A program made the position numbers and the translations under genes. A stretch of 64,000 bases of DNA from Xylocopa sonorina (lineage: Eukaryota > Arthropoda > Insecta > Hymenoptera > Apidae), in contig NC_135208.1 in assembly GCF_050948175.1 (NCBI RefSeq), positions 3,162,001-3,226,000 of the forward strand. The letters are read 5' to 3'. Shown here piece after piece: positions 34,930 to 47,075 of this stretch. Within the stretch, counting starts at the first letter, position 1, and the number at the start of each line of letters is the position of its first letter. The notes below the pieces were generated by a model. The model did not search any database. It was given only the letters and a program-made list of their open reading frames with translations, and had not been told where the DNA came from.

Positions 34930-35480
34930 AAACTGAAAGGTATACACTTAAATAGTGTCAGAGTATTTTCAGGATGTTTAAAAATTATTTAATCGCGAGT
35001 TGAACAATTATTTTAATAATTTGTGAAATTTACTGGGATTTTAAACATATTCTTAGTGGTTGAACTAAAGTGTGAACGAGCGAGAGCACTTAAAATTGAA
35101 GAGAGTACATTTACAAAGCGTCAGAGCATTTTTAGAAAGCTTGAAAATTATTTAGCGACGAATTAAAAATTATTCTAATGATCTGTGAAATTTTCTGTGA
35201 TTTCAGCAAATTTTTCTATGAACGAAGGAGAATTTTTTGAAATTGTAAGGAGTACATTTACAAAGTGTCAGAGCACTTTTAGAAAGCTTAGAAATCGTTT
35301 AATGGCGAACTGAGAAATTATTCAAATAGTTTATGAAATTTGCTGCGATTTTAGCGAATTTTTTCTACGAACGAGTGCGAACTTTTTTTTTTCAAAATCG
35401 TCAGAACGTTTTTAAGAGGCTTAGAAAATTGTTTAATGGCGAACAGAAAAATTATTGAAATAATTGAGAAAATTTGCTGC
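34930..35480 (+). repeat. AT-rich tandem array, about 145-160-bp period (4 copies)
   Basis: 'aaattgtaaggagtacatttacaaagtgtcagagcatttttagaaagcttagaaattntttaatggcgaa' recurs near 34930, 35090, 35245 and 35395 (partial). Confidence 0.8.
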
Positions 35481-35954
35481 GATTGAAACTCTTAATGGTC
35501 GATCAATTAAAGTGATTTTGGCGGATTCGAACGAAACCGCAGGGAAATATCGAGCGATTCCAGTCGAGGGGGCCAGTCCTTTTTCTGGAGCAACGGGGTG
35601 GGGCCCGTCGTTGGGCCCAGCGCGCTCGTTCTCGTCTTATTTCATCCGAGGTCGGATCCCATCCGCGTCCTTTCTTTTTGCTTGACATAATTTAAAATTT
35701 ATGAGTTCGAGAATCGGTTATGCGCGCGTCCCCTTCGTCCCACTTGTGGCAACCCCTCGACTCGAGGGAACTGCAGCCGCGTCCCACCCCCGTCGTCGAG
35801 CCGGCGCGGTTTCGCCGCTGAATTTGAATATTAAGATTAGACCAGCTTTTAATGCCCGCCACGATATGTTCGCCACGGAAATTCCATCGCGAAACGTTTT
35901 CATAAATTATGGACAGACTCGTTCTCTCTCTCTTTTTCTCTCGTTCCTGTTCAA
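35481..35954. other. Unique GC-rich island; no gene seen
   Basis: GC-rich, non-repetitive, with overlapping frames on both strands. Candidate regulatory island between two family B arrays. Confidence 0.35.
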
Positions 35955-36900
35955 ACATTTGCAGTTAGAAAATTTCAATTTCAAAGCTTTGAATTTAAGA
36001 AATTTCAACTCTAAAACTTTGCACTTAGAAAATTGCCAGTTTCAAAGCTTTGGATTTCAGAAATTCCAATTTCAAAGCTTTGTATTTAGAACATTTCTAT
36101 TTTTAACCTTTGCAATAAGAAAATTTCTACCTTGAACCTTTGCATTCAGAAAATTTCCAATTCCAAAGCTTTGAATTTAAGAAATTCCAACTTCAAAGCT
36201 TTGTATTTAGAAAATTCCTATTACAAAGCTTTGAAGTTGGAATTTCTTAAATTCAAAGCTTTAGAGTTGGAATTTTCTAAATGCAATACATAAAAATAGG
36301 AATTTTTTAATTTCAAAGCTTTGAAATAGGAATTTTTCAGCTGCAAAGCTATGGAGTTTGAAGTTTTCTAAATTCTAAGCCTTGAAGTTGGAATTTTCCA
36401 AATACAAAGCTTTGAGGTTGGACATTTTCTAGTTTTAAAGCTTTGAAGTTGGAAGTTTTCTAAATGCAAAGCTTAGAAATAGAAATTTTCTTAACTCAAA
36501 GCCTTGAGATTGAAATTTTTTAACTTCAAAGCTTTGAAATAGGAATTTTCTAAATGCAATGCTTTGAATTAGCAATTTTCTGATTACAAACCTTAAAAAT
36601 AAGAATTTTCTAACTTCAAAGCTTTGAATTAAGTATTTTCCAACTGCAAATCCCCAAACCATAAATTTTCCAAACTCAAACCTTCCAAAATACAATTTAT
36701 CACCTTAAACTCTTCAAAATCTACCTTTCAACACCAAACCCTTCTAAATACCAATTTTCCAACACAAAACCCTTCAAAATCCCAATACTCCACCTGAAAA
36801 TCTTCGAAACCTACAATTCACCACAAAACCCATCAAAATACCAATTTCTCGACCCCAAAACCCACATCTCACAACTGAAAAACTTGTTCACTCCTAAATC
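35955..36900. repeat. Family B array, second locus, with an orientation flip at about 36214
   Basis: Forward 30-bp monomers (caatttcaaagctttgaattt) run to about 36214. Reverse-complement monomers (aaagctttgaagttggaattttctaaa) then run to about 36650 and decay into 'caaaacccttcaaaataccaa' units to about 36880. Confidence 0.92.
36165..36262. repeat. Perfect inverted repeat, 41-bp arms, 16-nt spacer
   Basis: 36165-36205 and 36222-36262 are exact reverse complements. Each arm contains two AAGCTT cores. This is the flip point of the family B array and would extrude as a cruciform or fold as a tight RNA hairpin. Confidence 0.96.
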
Positions 36901-37499
36901 ACCCCATATTCAGATCAATCCACCAACTATCCTCCTCGAAACCGCCAGAAACCACGCTCGAAGTCCCAGAAATGAAGAGAAACGATGGTTCTCGTATTCG
37001 CGTGATCTCGATCCGGCGATACTGCTCGAAAGCTCACCACAGGGAGCACGCTGGGCCTTATTAACGACCCATCCGCGTAATTTCTCGTAGCTGGCTATAA
37101 GAAACCTTCTAAAATACCCTCTCGTATAACGTTTCCAAATTTTAATATTCCCTCGCAGCCCAAAAAAAGAAAAACATAGAAAACTCTGTAAAAAGACTAT
37201 GAAAACCGCGACACGTTGAAAAAGAGTGGTCGAGCGGGGCAGATAAAGCGGCGCAGGTCCCCGCGGGGCCCATTTTTAACACCTAACAGAAGTCAAGATG
37301 CTCGCGCGTGATTAGGCGAGGGCCAGGGACGTTATCCGCTGAGAAATTGGCGGCCGTTCGTCCCTTTGTTCCAGGCGATTTTTTATTGACTCAAATTCTG
37401 AAAAAAACCGCCGCGCTTGGGCCCAGTGGGCCTCGAATCCCGCGGCGAGGACCGCCACGGTGTGGGAGGCGACGTTTCCGAGGATCGACTGCGAGGATA
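36901..37499. other. Unique GC-rich island; no gene seen
   Basis: GC-richer from about 36940, including gcgcaggtccccgcggggccc at about 37250. No coding support. Confidence 0.35.
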
Positions 37500-38010
37500 G
37501 AGCGAGCGAGAGGCCCCTGCGAGTGATCTGGAGGGGGTTAAAGTCCTTTGGATCGAGTGAGAGGGTCCTGCGAGTGATTTGGAGGGGGTTGAGGCCCTTC
37601 AGAGTGAGAGAGAGGGTCGTTAGATGGATTTGGAGGGGGTTGAGACTCCTTAGAGCAAGAAAGAGGGTCCTAAGAAGGGTTTGGAGGGGTTTGGAGGGAG
37701 TTAAGGCCCCATAGAGCGAGAGAGAAGGTTCTCAAAGAGATTTGGAGGGGGTTGAGAGTCCCTGAAGCGAGAAAGAAGATTCTCAGAGGGGTTTGACGGT
37801 CCATAAACCGAGGAAGACGATTCTCAGAGGGGTTTGGAGGGGGTTAAGGCCCCACAGAGCGACAGAGAAGCTTCTCAGAGGGGTTTGGAGGGGGTTGAGA
37901 CTCCATAGAGCGAGAAAGAAGCTTCTCAGAGGGGTTTGGAGGGGGTTGAGGGTCCCTGGAGCGAGAGAGAAGGTTCTCAGGGGCTCTGGGAGGGGGAACA
38001 GGGTCTGTGG
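37500..38010 (+). repeat. 51-bp G-rich tandem repeat (about 10 copies)
   Basis: 'ggagggggtt' recurs at 37530, 37581, 37632, 37683/37693, 37744, 37836, 37887 and 37938, almost always 51 bp apart. The unit is 17 codons, so frames stay open and read (V/L)LRGVWRGLR-like. G-runs of five per unit could form G-quadruplexes on the + strand. Confidence 0.95.
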
Positions 38011-38330
38011 AGGGGTATAAAGACGGAAAGAGGGTTATAAAAAGGGCCAGCGAACAACTGGCCGCGGTCGAAGCCCAAGCCGCGCTCATTTTTTCTCGCG
38101 AGCGAACCCGAAAACCCTTTTATGCCCACCCAGAGATTAATTATCCGGCGTACTCGAAAAATGGAACGGCTACGGACAAAGGCAGGCGGCTCTCTCTTTC
38201 TGTTTCTCTCTTTCTCTCTCTCTTTCGCTCTGTTCTTTAACGGCGATGAGAACCAGCTTTGGTACTCGTGCGCTCGTCGATGTTGGTTTGCAGAGGATTT
38301 TCCATTTGGACGTTGAAAATTTGGGAGTTG
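38011..38330. other. Unique spacer with a CT-rich run
   Basis: GC-richer, with a CT-rich run at about 38190-38225. No gene. Confidence 0.35.
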
Positions 38331-39345
38331 CGGCTTTTAGAAAATTTTTCTAGGCATTTTGTAATCAGTAATTAGCGACGTTGGTGGACAATTATGAGTT
38401 GTAGGTCGTTAAAATTGTTCTGCAGAGAATTTTCCATTTTATACTTAGAAAATTGAGAAATGTGACCCTTGAAATTTTTTTTTTTTAATTTTGTGGTGAA
38501 AAATGAGTGCCATTTTTTAATCCAGCCATGAGAACAAGCCTTATACCTCTCATATGCTTCTCAAAATCGTTCTACAGAGAATTTTCCATTTGGAACTTAG
38601 AGAATTGACAAATATTGCTTCTGAAATTTTTATTTGAGTTTTAGAATGAAAAATGAGTGTCATAGTCGATCAATAATAGTTTCTAAGTCCTCAAGATCCT
38701 TTCATAAAAACAATTTTCCATTTCTGACTAACAAAATAGCAAATCCTCACTTCTAACATTTCTATGTCTCAATTTTGTGAAGAAAAATGAGTGTCATAGT
38801 TGACCAATAATAGTTTCTAAGTCCAGAAAATTGTTCTACAAAGAATTCTCCATTTGGTACTTAGAAAATTAAAAAACGTGACTTTTAAAATTTTTATTTT
38901 AATTCTACGATGAGAAATAAGTATTATAATTGACCAATAATATCAATTATAGTTTCTAAGTCCTCAAAATAGTTGTGCAAAAAGAATTCTCCATTTCTGA
39001 CTAACAAAATAGCAAATCTTCACTTTCAACCCTTTCTTTTCTCAATTTTCTGCTGAAAAATGAGTGTCATCGTCGAACAATGCAAAACATGACTTCCAAC
39101 CCTTTTCTTTCTTAACTTTGTGCTGAGAAATGAGTGTCATCGTTGACTAATAATAATTTCTAAGTCCTCGAGATCCTTCTGCAGAGAATTCTCCATTTCG
39201 CACTTACAAAATTGCGAAGCATCGCGTCCAACATTTTCATTTCTCCAACTTTGTGCTGAGAAATGAGTGTCATCGTCAAACGCAATGCGAAACACGACTT
39301 CCAACATTTATATTTCTGAACTTTGCGTTGAAAAACGAGTGTCAT
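38331..39345 (+). repeat. Degenerate tandem array ('gaaaaatgagtgtcat' units)
   Basis: 'ctgagaaatgagtgtcatcgt' and variants recur near 38495, 38645, 38785, 39055, 39125, 39255 and 39330. Units also share 'ttctccatttnnnactta' and 'gtttctaagtcctcaa'. Periods vary from 70 to 180 bp. Confidence 0.8.
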
Positions 39346-39699
39346 CGTCGAAGAGCTCTGGTTCTTGGCTCGGATAAACGTTCTCGTGATAGCTGGAGCA
39401 ATTTTTCCGAATGGTGGCTGGTTTTTTCGTGGCTGCGCCCTCCTCCCCCAGGTGGGTCGGTTCGTCTTGCAGCGGAGGAGACCCAGCAGCGAGAAGAGGC
39501 TCTAATGACGCGAGTCGATTCGTCTCGGTCGATATATCGTTGTACGCGATGACGAGCCGATGGAGAATCGAGGATTTATGGTCGAGATCCGTCTATCGTG
39601 ATCCTCCTCTTCGCGTACCTACGCTGCTCTTTGATGGATCTGCTCTTTTATCGCCGCGACCTTGAACCTCGCTCGACAGGTGTCTGCCGTTGCGAGGGG
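39346..39699. other. Unique GC-rich island; no gene seen
   Basis: Non-repetitive, with frames of 84-99 codons in two phases and no domain. Confidence 0.3.
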
Positions 39700-41300
39700 G
39701 CTCGCATTTTTCTCAGCCTGAGGAATTAGGCGATTTTAACACGTCGTTGTGAGATATCGAGCTATTAGAGAGACTCTCTTTGGTCTTGGTGGAGTGCCTT
39801 TCTTTTGAGTTTTATGCTTGGTGCACTGGATTTGGATTTTTTCTGGAGGAAACAGCTGGTTTGTGATCAGTAGTTTGAGGGTTTAAGGGTGGAAATTTGA
39901 TTGAAGGTGAAAAAATGGATTCCATTGGTCTTTAGAGCTATTAGAGAGACTCTCTTTGGTCTTGGTGGAAGCTTTTTTTATTTAAGTTTTATGCTTAGTG
40001 CACTGGATTTTGTATTTTTTAATGGGAGAAACAGCTGATTTGAGGGAGTATTGAAGGTTTGGGGGTGGAAATTTAATTGAAGGTGAAAAAATGGATTGCA
40101 TTGGTCTTTAGAGCTATTAGAGAGACTCTCTTTGGTCTTAGTGGAGCTTTTTTTAAGTTTTATGCTTGCTGCACTGAATTTGGATTTTTTCTCGAGGAAA
40201 CAGCTGGTTTGTGATCAGTAGTTTGAGGGTTTGGGGGTGGAAATTTAATTTAAGGTTTAAACATTGCTTCCATTGGTCTTCAGAGACTCTATCGGGTCTT
40301 AGTAGAGTCTCTTTTTTAAGTTTCTATGCTTGGTGCACTATGGATTTTAATTTTTGTTTGGGAAAAACAGCTGATTTGAGGGAGTATTGAAGGTTTGAGG
40401 GTGGAAATTTAATTGAAGGTTCAAAGAGGACTTTCATTGGTCCTTAGAGCTATTAGAGAGACTCTCTTGGATCTTAGTGGAGTGCCTTTTTTTTACTTTT
40501 CATGCTTGCTGCACTGGATTTGAATTTTTTGTTTTTGGGAGAAACAGCTGATTTGAGGGAGTATAGGTTTGCATTTTTCTCAGCTTGAGGAATTAGGCGA
40601 TTGTAACACGTCGTTGTGAGATATCGAGCTATTAGAGAGACTCTCTTGAGTCTTGGTGGAGTGCCTTTCTTTTGAGTTTTATGCTTGCTGCACTGGATTT
40701 GGATTTTTTCTGGAGGAAACAGCTGGTTTGTGATCAGTAGTTTGAGGGTTTGGGGGTGGAAATTTAATTGAAGGTGAAAAAATGGATTCCATTGGTCTTT
40801 AGAGCTATTAGAGAGACTCTCTTTGGTCTTAGTGGAGCTTTTTTTAAGTTTTATGCTTGCTGCACTGGATTTGGATTTTTTCTAGAGGAAACAGCTGGTT
40901 TGTGATCAGTAGTTTGAGGGTTTAAGGGTGGAAATTTGATTGAAGGTTAAGAAATGGATTCTATTGGTCTTTAGAGACTTTCTTGGGTCTTGGTAGAGTC
41001 TCTTCTTTTATTTTTATGCTTGGTGCATTGGATTTGGATTTTTTTTCTGGTAGAAACAGCTGATTTGAGGGAGTATTGAAGGTTTGAGGGTGGAAATTTA
41101 ATTGAAGGTTTAAAGAGGGCTTCCATTGGTCTTCAAAGCTCTCTTGGTTCTTAGTGGAGTGTCTTTTTTAAGTTTCTATGCTTGATGCACAGAATTTTAA
41201 TTTTTGTTTGAGAGAAACAGCTGATTTGAGGGAGTATTGAAAGTTTGAGGGTGGAAATTTAATTAAAGGTTCAAAGATGGCTTCCATTGGTCTTCAATAC
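39700..41300 (+). repeat. Tandem array, about 150-190-bp period (9 copies) with an 860-bp higher-order duplication
   Basis: Units: 'gagctattagagagactctctttggtcttggtgga', 'agttttatgcttggtgcactggatttgga', 'gaaacagctgatttgagggagtattgaaggtttgagggtggaaatttaattgaaggt', 'ccattggtctt'. A special segment 'cctgaggaattaggcgat...acgtcgttgtgagatatcgagc' at about 39717 reappears at about 40578, so several units were duplicated together. Confidence 0.93.
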
Positions 41301-42235
41301 TTCCTTTTTACTTTCCACGTTGCATCCACTAAATTAGATAATTTTTCCAAAAGAAAAATTTAATTTATAACAACTTTCGAAGCATAGAACCCCTTTACTT
41401 TAAAGGTGGAATAATTTAAGGGTGAATATGGGGTGGAAAGACGTTGCATATTAAAGTTTCTGCTGTAAAATTCCTCTGCAAAGCAATTAAGTCCAACTGA
41501 ACCTCCAAAGATGGCTTCCATAGTTCTCCAATAGCTTCAAAGCCCCATAAAACTTAAAATTACCACAGAAAACAAGGAAAATGAGCTACCAAATTCCTTT
41601 GCAAAGCAATTAAATAAAACTGAGCCTCCAAAGATGGCTTCTATAGTTCTCCAATGACTCCAAATCATAGAAACCTCTTACTTTAAAGCCAGAAAGAAAC
41701 TTAAGAGTGAATATGGGGTGAAAAGAAATTGCATACTAAAGTTAGAATTTCCAAGTTCCTCTGCAAAGGAATTAAGTCCAACTGAGCCTCCAAAGATGGC
41801 CTCCACGGTTCTCCAATAGCTCCAAAGCTCCATAAACCCCCATAAAACTTGAGATTACCACAGAAAACGACAGAATTCTTAAAAATAACAAACAAAACCA
41901 CGACACACATAATAAGCTACTCTGTCTCACAATAAAACTTAAAATTACCACAGAAAACAAGGAAAATGAGCTACCAAATTCCTCTGCAAACCAATTAAGT
42001 CCAACTGAACCTCCAAAAATGGCCTCCACGGTTCTCCAATAGAGCTCCAAAGCTCCATAAAACCTAAAATTACCACAGAAAATAAGAAAAATGAGCTACC
42101 AAATTCCTCTGGAAACCAATTAAGTCCAACAGAGCCTCGAAAAATGGCCTCCACAGTGTTCTCCAATACCTTCAAATCCCCATAAAAATTGTAATTACCC
42201 CAGAAAACAGTGGAAATTCTCAAGAATAAGAAACA
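41301..42235 (+). repeat. Tandem array, about 110-225-bp variable period (5 copies)
   Basis: 'gagcctccaaagatggcctccacggttctccaatag' recurs near 41500, 41622, 41784, 42008 and 42133, with 'aattaccacagaaaacaaggaaaatgagctaccaaattcctctgcaaa' before it. Confidence 0.88.
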
Positions 42236-42834
42236 AAAGCGTGGCGTATCGAATCGAGCTGTTCGAATACGCGAAACCCAGGCCACAGTTTCCACGTACG
42301 CGGGTCAGGCATGCGTAACGCGAGGAACACACAGAGAGCCAAGTGGTGTAAACGGGCCGCGTGTTTCATTACCAGGCGTGCGATACGCGCGCGAAATTCG
42401 ATTCTAATGGGAAACAAGAAAGCGGAGACCGCCCTGGCCGCCTCGTAATCCGACGTCTCCCATCGAGCGTGTTTCGAATACCTAAATCGCGACGCCACCA
42501 GCGTGAAACGGTTCGAACGAGACGACTCTGTGGGCCCAGCCAGCCAGCCAGCCTGACTCTGGGACTTATCGCTAATTGCGATATTACAGCGGGTCGTTTT
42601 TCGCGCGAGCCATCGAAATCTCGCGGAAGGATTTCACGCGTTCCCGGAATGCGACGTATAAAATTCCACGGCCCTGTTTCTGCTCGAGCGTAACAGCACG
42701 CACGCACGCACGCATGCGCCTGGGCCCTCGCGAGGGACCAGTCGAACCGACGCGCGTATCTTGGCCATCTAATAAGTCCCAATGTCGCGCGGGCGATTGA
42801 GACGTTTTTTCGGAGGCGAATCAACTGCTTTTCG
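42236..42834. other. Unique GC-rich island; no gene seen
   Basis: High CpG, with acgcacgcacgcacgcatgcg at about 42699-42719 and a repeated ccagccagccagcc at about 42537-42552. Frames of 92-151 codons on both strands lack domains. Confidence 0.35.
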
Positions 42835-43700
42835 AAGGTTTCTCGATTGAAATTTGAAGGAATCGAGAATTGGGGAAAGAAAGAATTTGGAAAAATGGAG
42901 GAAAGAGGGTTTTTTAATTGCGTTTCGAAGGTTTCACGATTGAAATTCGGAAGAATGGAGGCAAGAGACTTCTTAAATTGCGTTTCGAAGGTTTTTCGAT
43001 TGAAATTTGGAAGAACAGAGAAGAGACTTCTTAAATTGCGTTTCGAAGGTTTCTCGATTTAAATTTGAAGGAATCGAGAATTGGGGAAAGAAAGAATTTG
43101 GAAAAATGGAGGAAAGAGGGTTTTTGAATTGCGTTTCGAAGGTTTCTCGATTGAAATTCGGAAGAATGGAGGCAAGAGACTTCTTAAATTGCTTTTCGAA
43201 GGTTTCTCGATTGAAATTCAGGAAAACAGAGAAAAGAGACTTCTTAAATTGCTTTTCGAAGGTTTCTCGATTGAAATTTAGGAAAACAGAGAAAAGAGAC
43301 TTCTTAAATTGCTTTTCGAAGGTTTCTCGATTGAAATTCGGAAAAATGGAGGCAAGAAACTTCTTAAATTGCTTTTCGAAGGTTTCTCAATTGAAATTCG
43401 CAAAAATAGAGAAATGAAACTATTTAAACTGTCTTTCGAAGGTTTCTCGATTGAAATTCGGAAAAATGGAGGCAAGAGACTTCTTAAATTGCGTTTCGAA
43501 GGTTTCTCAATTGAAATTCGCAAAAATAGAGAAATGAAACTATTTAAACTGTCTTTCGAAGGTTTCTCGATTGAAATTCGAAAAAACAGAGGAAAGAGAG
43601 TTTTTAAACTGTCTTTCAAGGGTTTCTCAATTGAAATTCAGAAAGACAGAGGAAAGAGACTTCTTAAACTGCCTTTCGAGGGTGTGTTTGCACTTAGTTC
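42835..43700 (+). repeat. 60-bp tandem repeat (about 14 copies)
   Basis: 'tttcgaaggtttctcgattg' recurs every 60 bp exactly from 43133 to about 43673. Earlier units show 93/60/57 spacing, duplicated once (about 42830 and 43040). The 60-bp period keeps several frames open on both strands (FEGFSIEIRKN on the + strand). I read this as a by-product. Confidence 0.96.
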
Positions 43701-44740
43701 AGAGAAACAGAGAAGAGAAATTTTTGGAGATACTATAAATAAAAAAAAAGTTGAGAAAAGTGTTTTAAAATATTGAAATTTAAGTTGAGAGAGATATAAG
43801 TTTGTTTCTTCTTCTGTGGAGCAGTAAAATAAGGGTTGAGGGCACTAAAATTCATGAAATCTTGATTCTTCATTTATTGATCTTCGTTTTTCATTTCAAA
43901 TTGTGATTTATTTGATCTTGGACCAAGAAATGTGTTTTGAAATATAATAATGCTATTTGAGAGAGAAATAATTTTGTTTCTTCTTCTCTGAAGCAATAAA
44001 TTAAGGGTTGAAGACGTGTTATCATCCTCAAGATCTTGATTTTTCATTGGTCGATCTTCGTTTTCCATTTGAAATTGCCAATTATCTGATTTTGGACCAC
44101 GAAGAGTGTTTAGAAATATAATAGTTCACTTTGAGAGGGGAATAATTTAATTTCTTCTTCTGTGAAGCAATAAATCAAGGGTTGATACACTAACTGGAAG
44201 ATTTCTCAGCTAATTTCACTTTCAAATCGTTCTAAAAATAAAATAATAAAATAAAGCAACAAAAGTTTCAAAGAAACTCAACGTTTCAAAGTTCACCATC
44301 AATCTTGATTTTTTAAATTTAATTTCACAAAAATTTGAAGCTTGAAACTTGAAAAAATGAGGGTTGATACACTGACTGAAAGATTTCTCAGCTAATTTCA
44401 CTTTCAAATAATATTAAAAATAAAATAACAATCGCAACTCCAAATATCCAATGTATTTCTCTCACGCTGCTGTCTGAGACCAAATTTAACCCCCAACCCT
44501 TAAAAAAATCCATCACGAAAGCTACTCAAAGCACCCAAAGAACAATTACACAAATTTCTCGGTTAATTTCACTTTCAAATAACTTTTCAATTAAAATAAC
44601 AATCCTAACTCGATATAACCGATGTATTTCTCTCACGCTGCTATCTGAGACCAAATTCAACCCGCAACCCCTAAAAAAAATTCACCACGAAATCTGCTCG
44701 AGGCAGGCAAAGAACGATTACTCGGATTTCTCAGCGAAAG
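43701..44740 (+). repeat. Family C array, first locus (about 180-200-bp period)
   Basis: Units: 'gagagaaataattttnttcttcttctntgaagcaataaatcaagggttgaag', 'cttgattnttcattnntngatcttcgttttccatttcaaatt'. Later units (44200-44700) are diverged and share 'atttctcagctaatttcactttcaaat' and 'gtatttctctcacgctgctntctgagaccaaatt'. Confidence 0.85.
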
Positions 44741-45379
44741 GAGTGCCTCGTGTCTCGGTTTTCCATCGCCATCTCCTCGCACAGGGTGCACGATGATCCG
44801 TTTCCACCCCTCAGAGTGTCCCTCGACCCCTTCCGGAAGAGGATCGCGGCAGTGAGAAACGAGGAAGACGAGAAAGAAAAAAAGGTCTCGACGCTTAAAG
44901 AAGCTGGCAACCCCGACGGGTCACGGTTTGAATACCGTTTTACCGACTATTAACTCACTTTTACCCTGTTTCCGCGCCCTCAGCACTGGCGAGGGCCCAG
45001 TCGAGGGTCCCCTGGGACCTTCGACAGGCGAACCACCGCCCTGTTCAGAGGTTTCTTGCGTAATCTTTCCTTTCTCTCGACTCTCGCCCCTTTCACGAGT
45101 CCCTCGCACTCTTTTCCACTGTTTTTTTATTTTTTTCCAACGGTGGGGACTGCTTTTCCGGGTTGGCAGCGCGCGTGCAGGTAGCCACGGCTACCTGCGA
45201 GAAATGGGGTGAAAAAAGGGCAGAAAAAATGGAACGCCTGGCTCCAAGGGTGGCCACGGTCGATTTAACCCCTGAGAAACAGCGGAAGATCGCGCGTTAA
45301 CCGATTTCGATGAAACTCGAGACCCTGCCTGGATCCTGGGACCGTTTAAAGGCTTAAGTGGCCTCGTGGAAATTAGAGA
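44741..45379. other. Unique GC-rich island; no gene seen
   Basis: GC-rich, non-repetitive. A small inverted repeat gtagccacggctac lies at about 45181-45194. Overlapping frames on both strands without domains. Confidence 0.35.
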
Positions 45380-46130
45380 AACGATTTTTTTCACGTAGTT
45401 GACGTTTTAGATTATTCTTAGTTTAATTCTGAATGCAATTTATATTGGTTTTAGCTTTGAAATAATTTTATATTGAATGGTGCCATTTTTTCTTGGGCTG
45501 CAAATTGTTCTTCGAACGTCCTCGTCATTTTTCCTGGCAAAATAATTATTCACTCACTCTCGTCGAACTTTCAGTGTTTCTCTCTTTTAAAACTCAAGCA
45601 ACTGCCACAAAAAACGTTTTTTTTAACGTCGTTGCCATTTTAGATGCTTTTAATTCAATTGTGAATGCAATTTATATTGCTTTTAGATATTTAAGGCATT
45701 TAATATTGAGTGCTGCCATTTTTTCACGTCGTTGCCATTTCTGGCGATTTTAATTCAATTCTGAATGCAATTTATATTGTTTTCAGATTTTTAAGGCATT
45801 TAATATTGAGTGCTGCCATTTTTTCACGTCGTTGCCATTTCTGGCGATTTTAATTCAATTCTGAATGCAATTTATATTGTTTTCAGATTTTTAAGGCATT
45901 TAATATTGAGTGCTGCCATTTTTTCACGTCGTTGCCATTTCTGGCGATTTTAATTCAATTCTGAATGCAATTTATATTGCTTTTAGATTTTTAAGGCATT
46001 TAATATTGAGTGCTGCCATTTTTTCACGTCGTTGCCATTTCTGGCGATTTTAATTCAATTCTGAATGCAATTTATATTGTTTTCAGATTTTTAAAGGAAT
46101 TTAATACTGAATAGTGCCATTTTTTCTGGC
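45380..46130 (+). repeat. 100-bp tandem repeat (5 near-identical copies plus flanking decayed ones)
   Basis: 'ttttcacgtcgttgccattt' starts exactly at 45721, 45821, 45921 and 46021, with a variant at 45621. Units also carry 'ttctgaatgcaatttatattgttttcagatttttaaggcatttaatattgagtgctgcc'. A decayed copy lies at about 45390-45480. The precise period suggests a recent expansion. Confidence 0.97.
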
Positions 46131-46665
46131 AAAACAATTATTCACTCGCTCTCAACGAACTATCAGTGTTTCTCTGTCTCGAAACTGAAGCAATTGTGAC
46201 AAAAAAAAATTGTCTGAGAGCCGTACGAACGAGAAACACCGACGCTGGTGTTCGAAAAGAGAGCAGAGCGACGTAGAGAAAAGAAGAAACGGTCTTGAAA
46301 ATGATTTCGTACACGTTTCGAGCGGTAAATGGATTCCACGGTGCGGATAAGCGTGCGAGAGATCGTATACCGAGTTGGGATCCTTAAATTGCCTCGATTT
46401 TTAAGGCCAGAGCCAGCTCGTGGCGAGCCTTTCGTTCTCCGCGGGGATCCCGTGTTCCTGCCTTTCATCTTTTGCTCCACATCGGCTCGATTGATAAAAA
46501 TCAACCGTGCGAGGAGGTGGACGCGGCGAAAAAATGGCCACGCGGACGTTGGGGGTGGCGGCGGTGCCCAAAACGTCGGAGAAAGTAATCGACGCTGTTA
46601 ACCGAACGCCACAGGGCTTTATGAGTTAACTGTTTCTCTCGAGATTCCCATTCGAGTGCTTAGAC
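46131..46665. other. Unique GC-richer island; no gene seen
   Basis: Non-repetitive, with frames of at most 113 codons on both strands and no domain. Confidence 0.3.
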
Positions 46666-47075
46666 AGTTTTTTTTCAGCCATTTCTGTGGTAAATAAAAA
46701 TTGCAAGCTGAGGAAGTGGCTTTGAAGGTTCTCGAAAAGGAGTGAAAACATTTGTGAGCGAAATAAAAATTATTTGGAAGAGGTAGAACGATTTAGTGAG
46801 AGTTTTAAGCCATTTTTGCTTCAAATAAAAATTGTAAATTGATGAAGTAACTTTGAAAACTCTTAGAAAGACGTGAGGACATTTCTAATCCATTTCTGCT
46901 GCAAATAAAAATTCTAAATTGATGAAATAACTTTGAAGACTCTTGAAAAGGCGTGAGAACATTTTTATCCCATTTGTGATTGAAATAAAAATTGTTTTGA
47001 AGGGGTAGAACAATTTAGTGGCAGTTTTAAGTCATTTCTGCTCGAAATAAAAATTCTAAATTGATGATAAATAAT
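46666..47075 (+). repeat. AT-rich tandem array, about 65-120-bp period (4-5 copies)
   Basis: 'catttctgctncaaataaaaattctaaattgatgaagtaactttgaagactcttgaaaaggcgtgagaacattt' recurs near 46680, 46815, 46900 and 47035. Confidence 0.82.
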
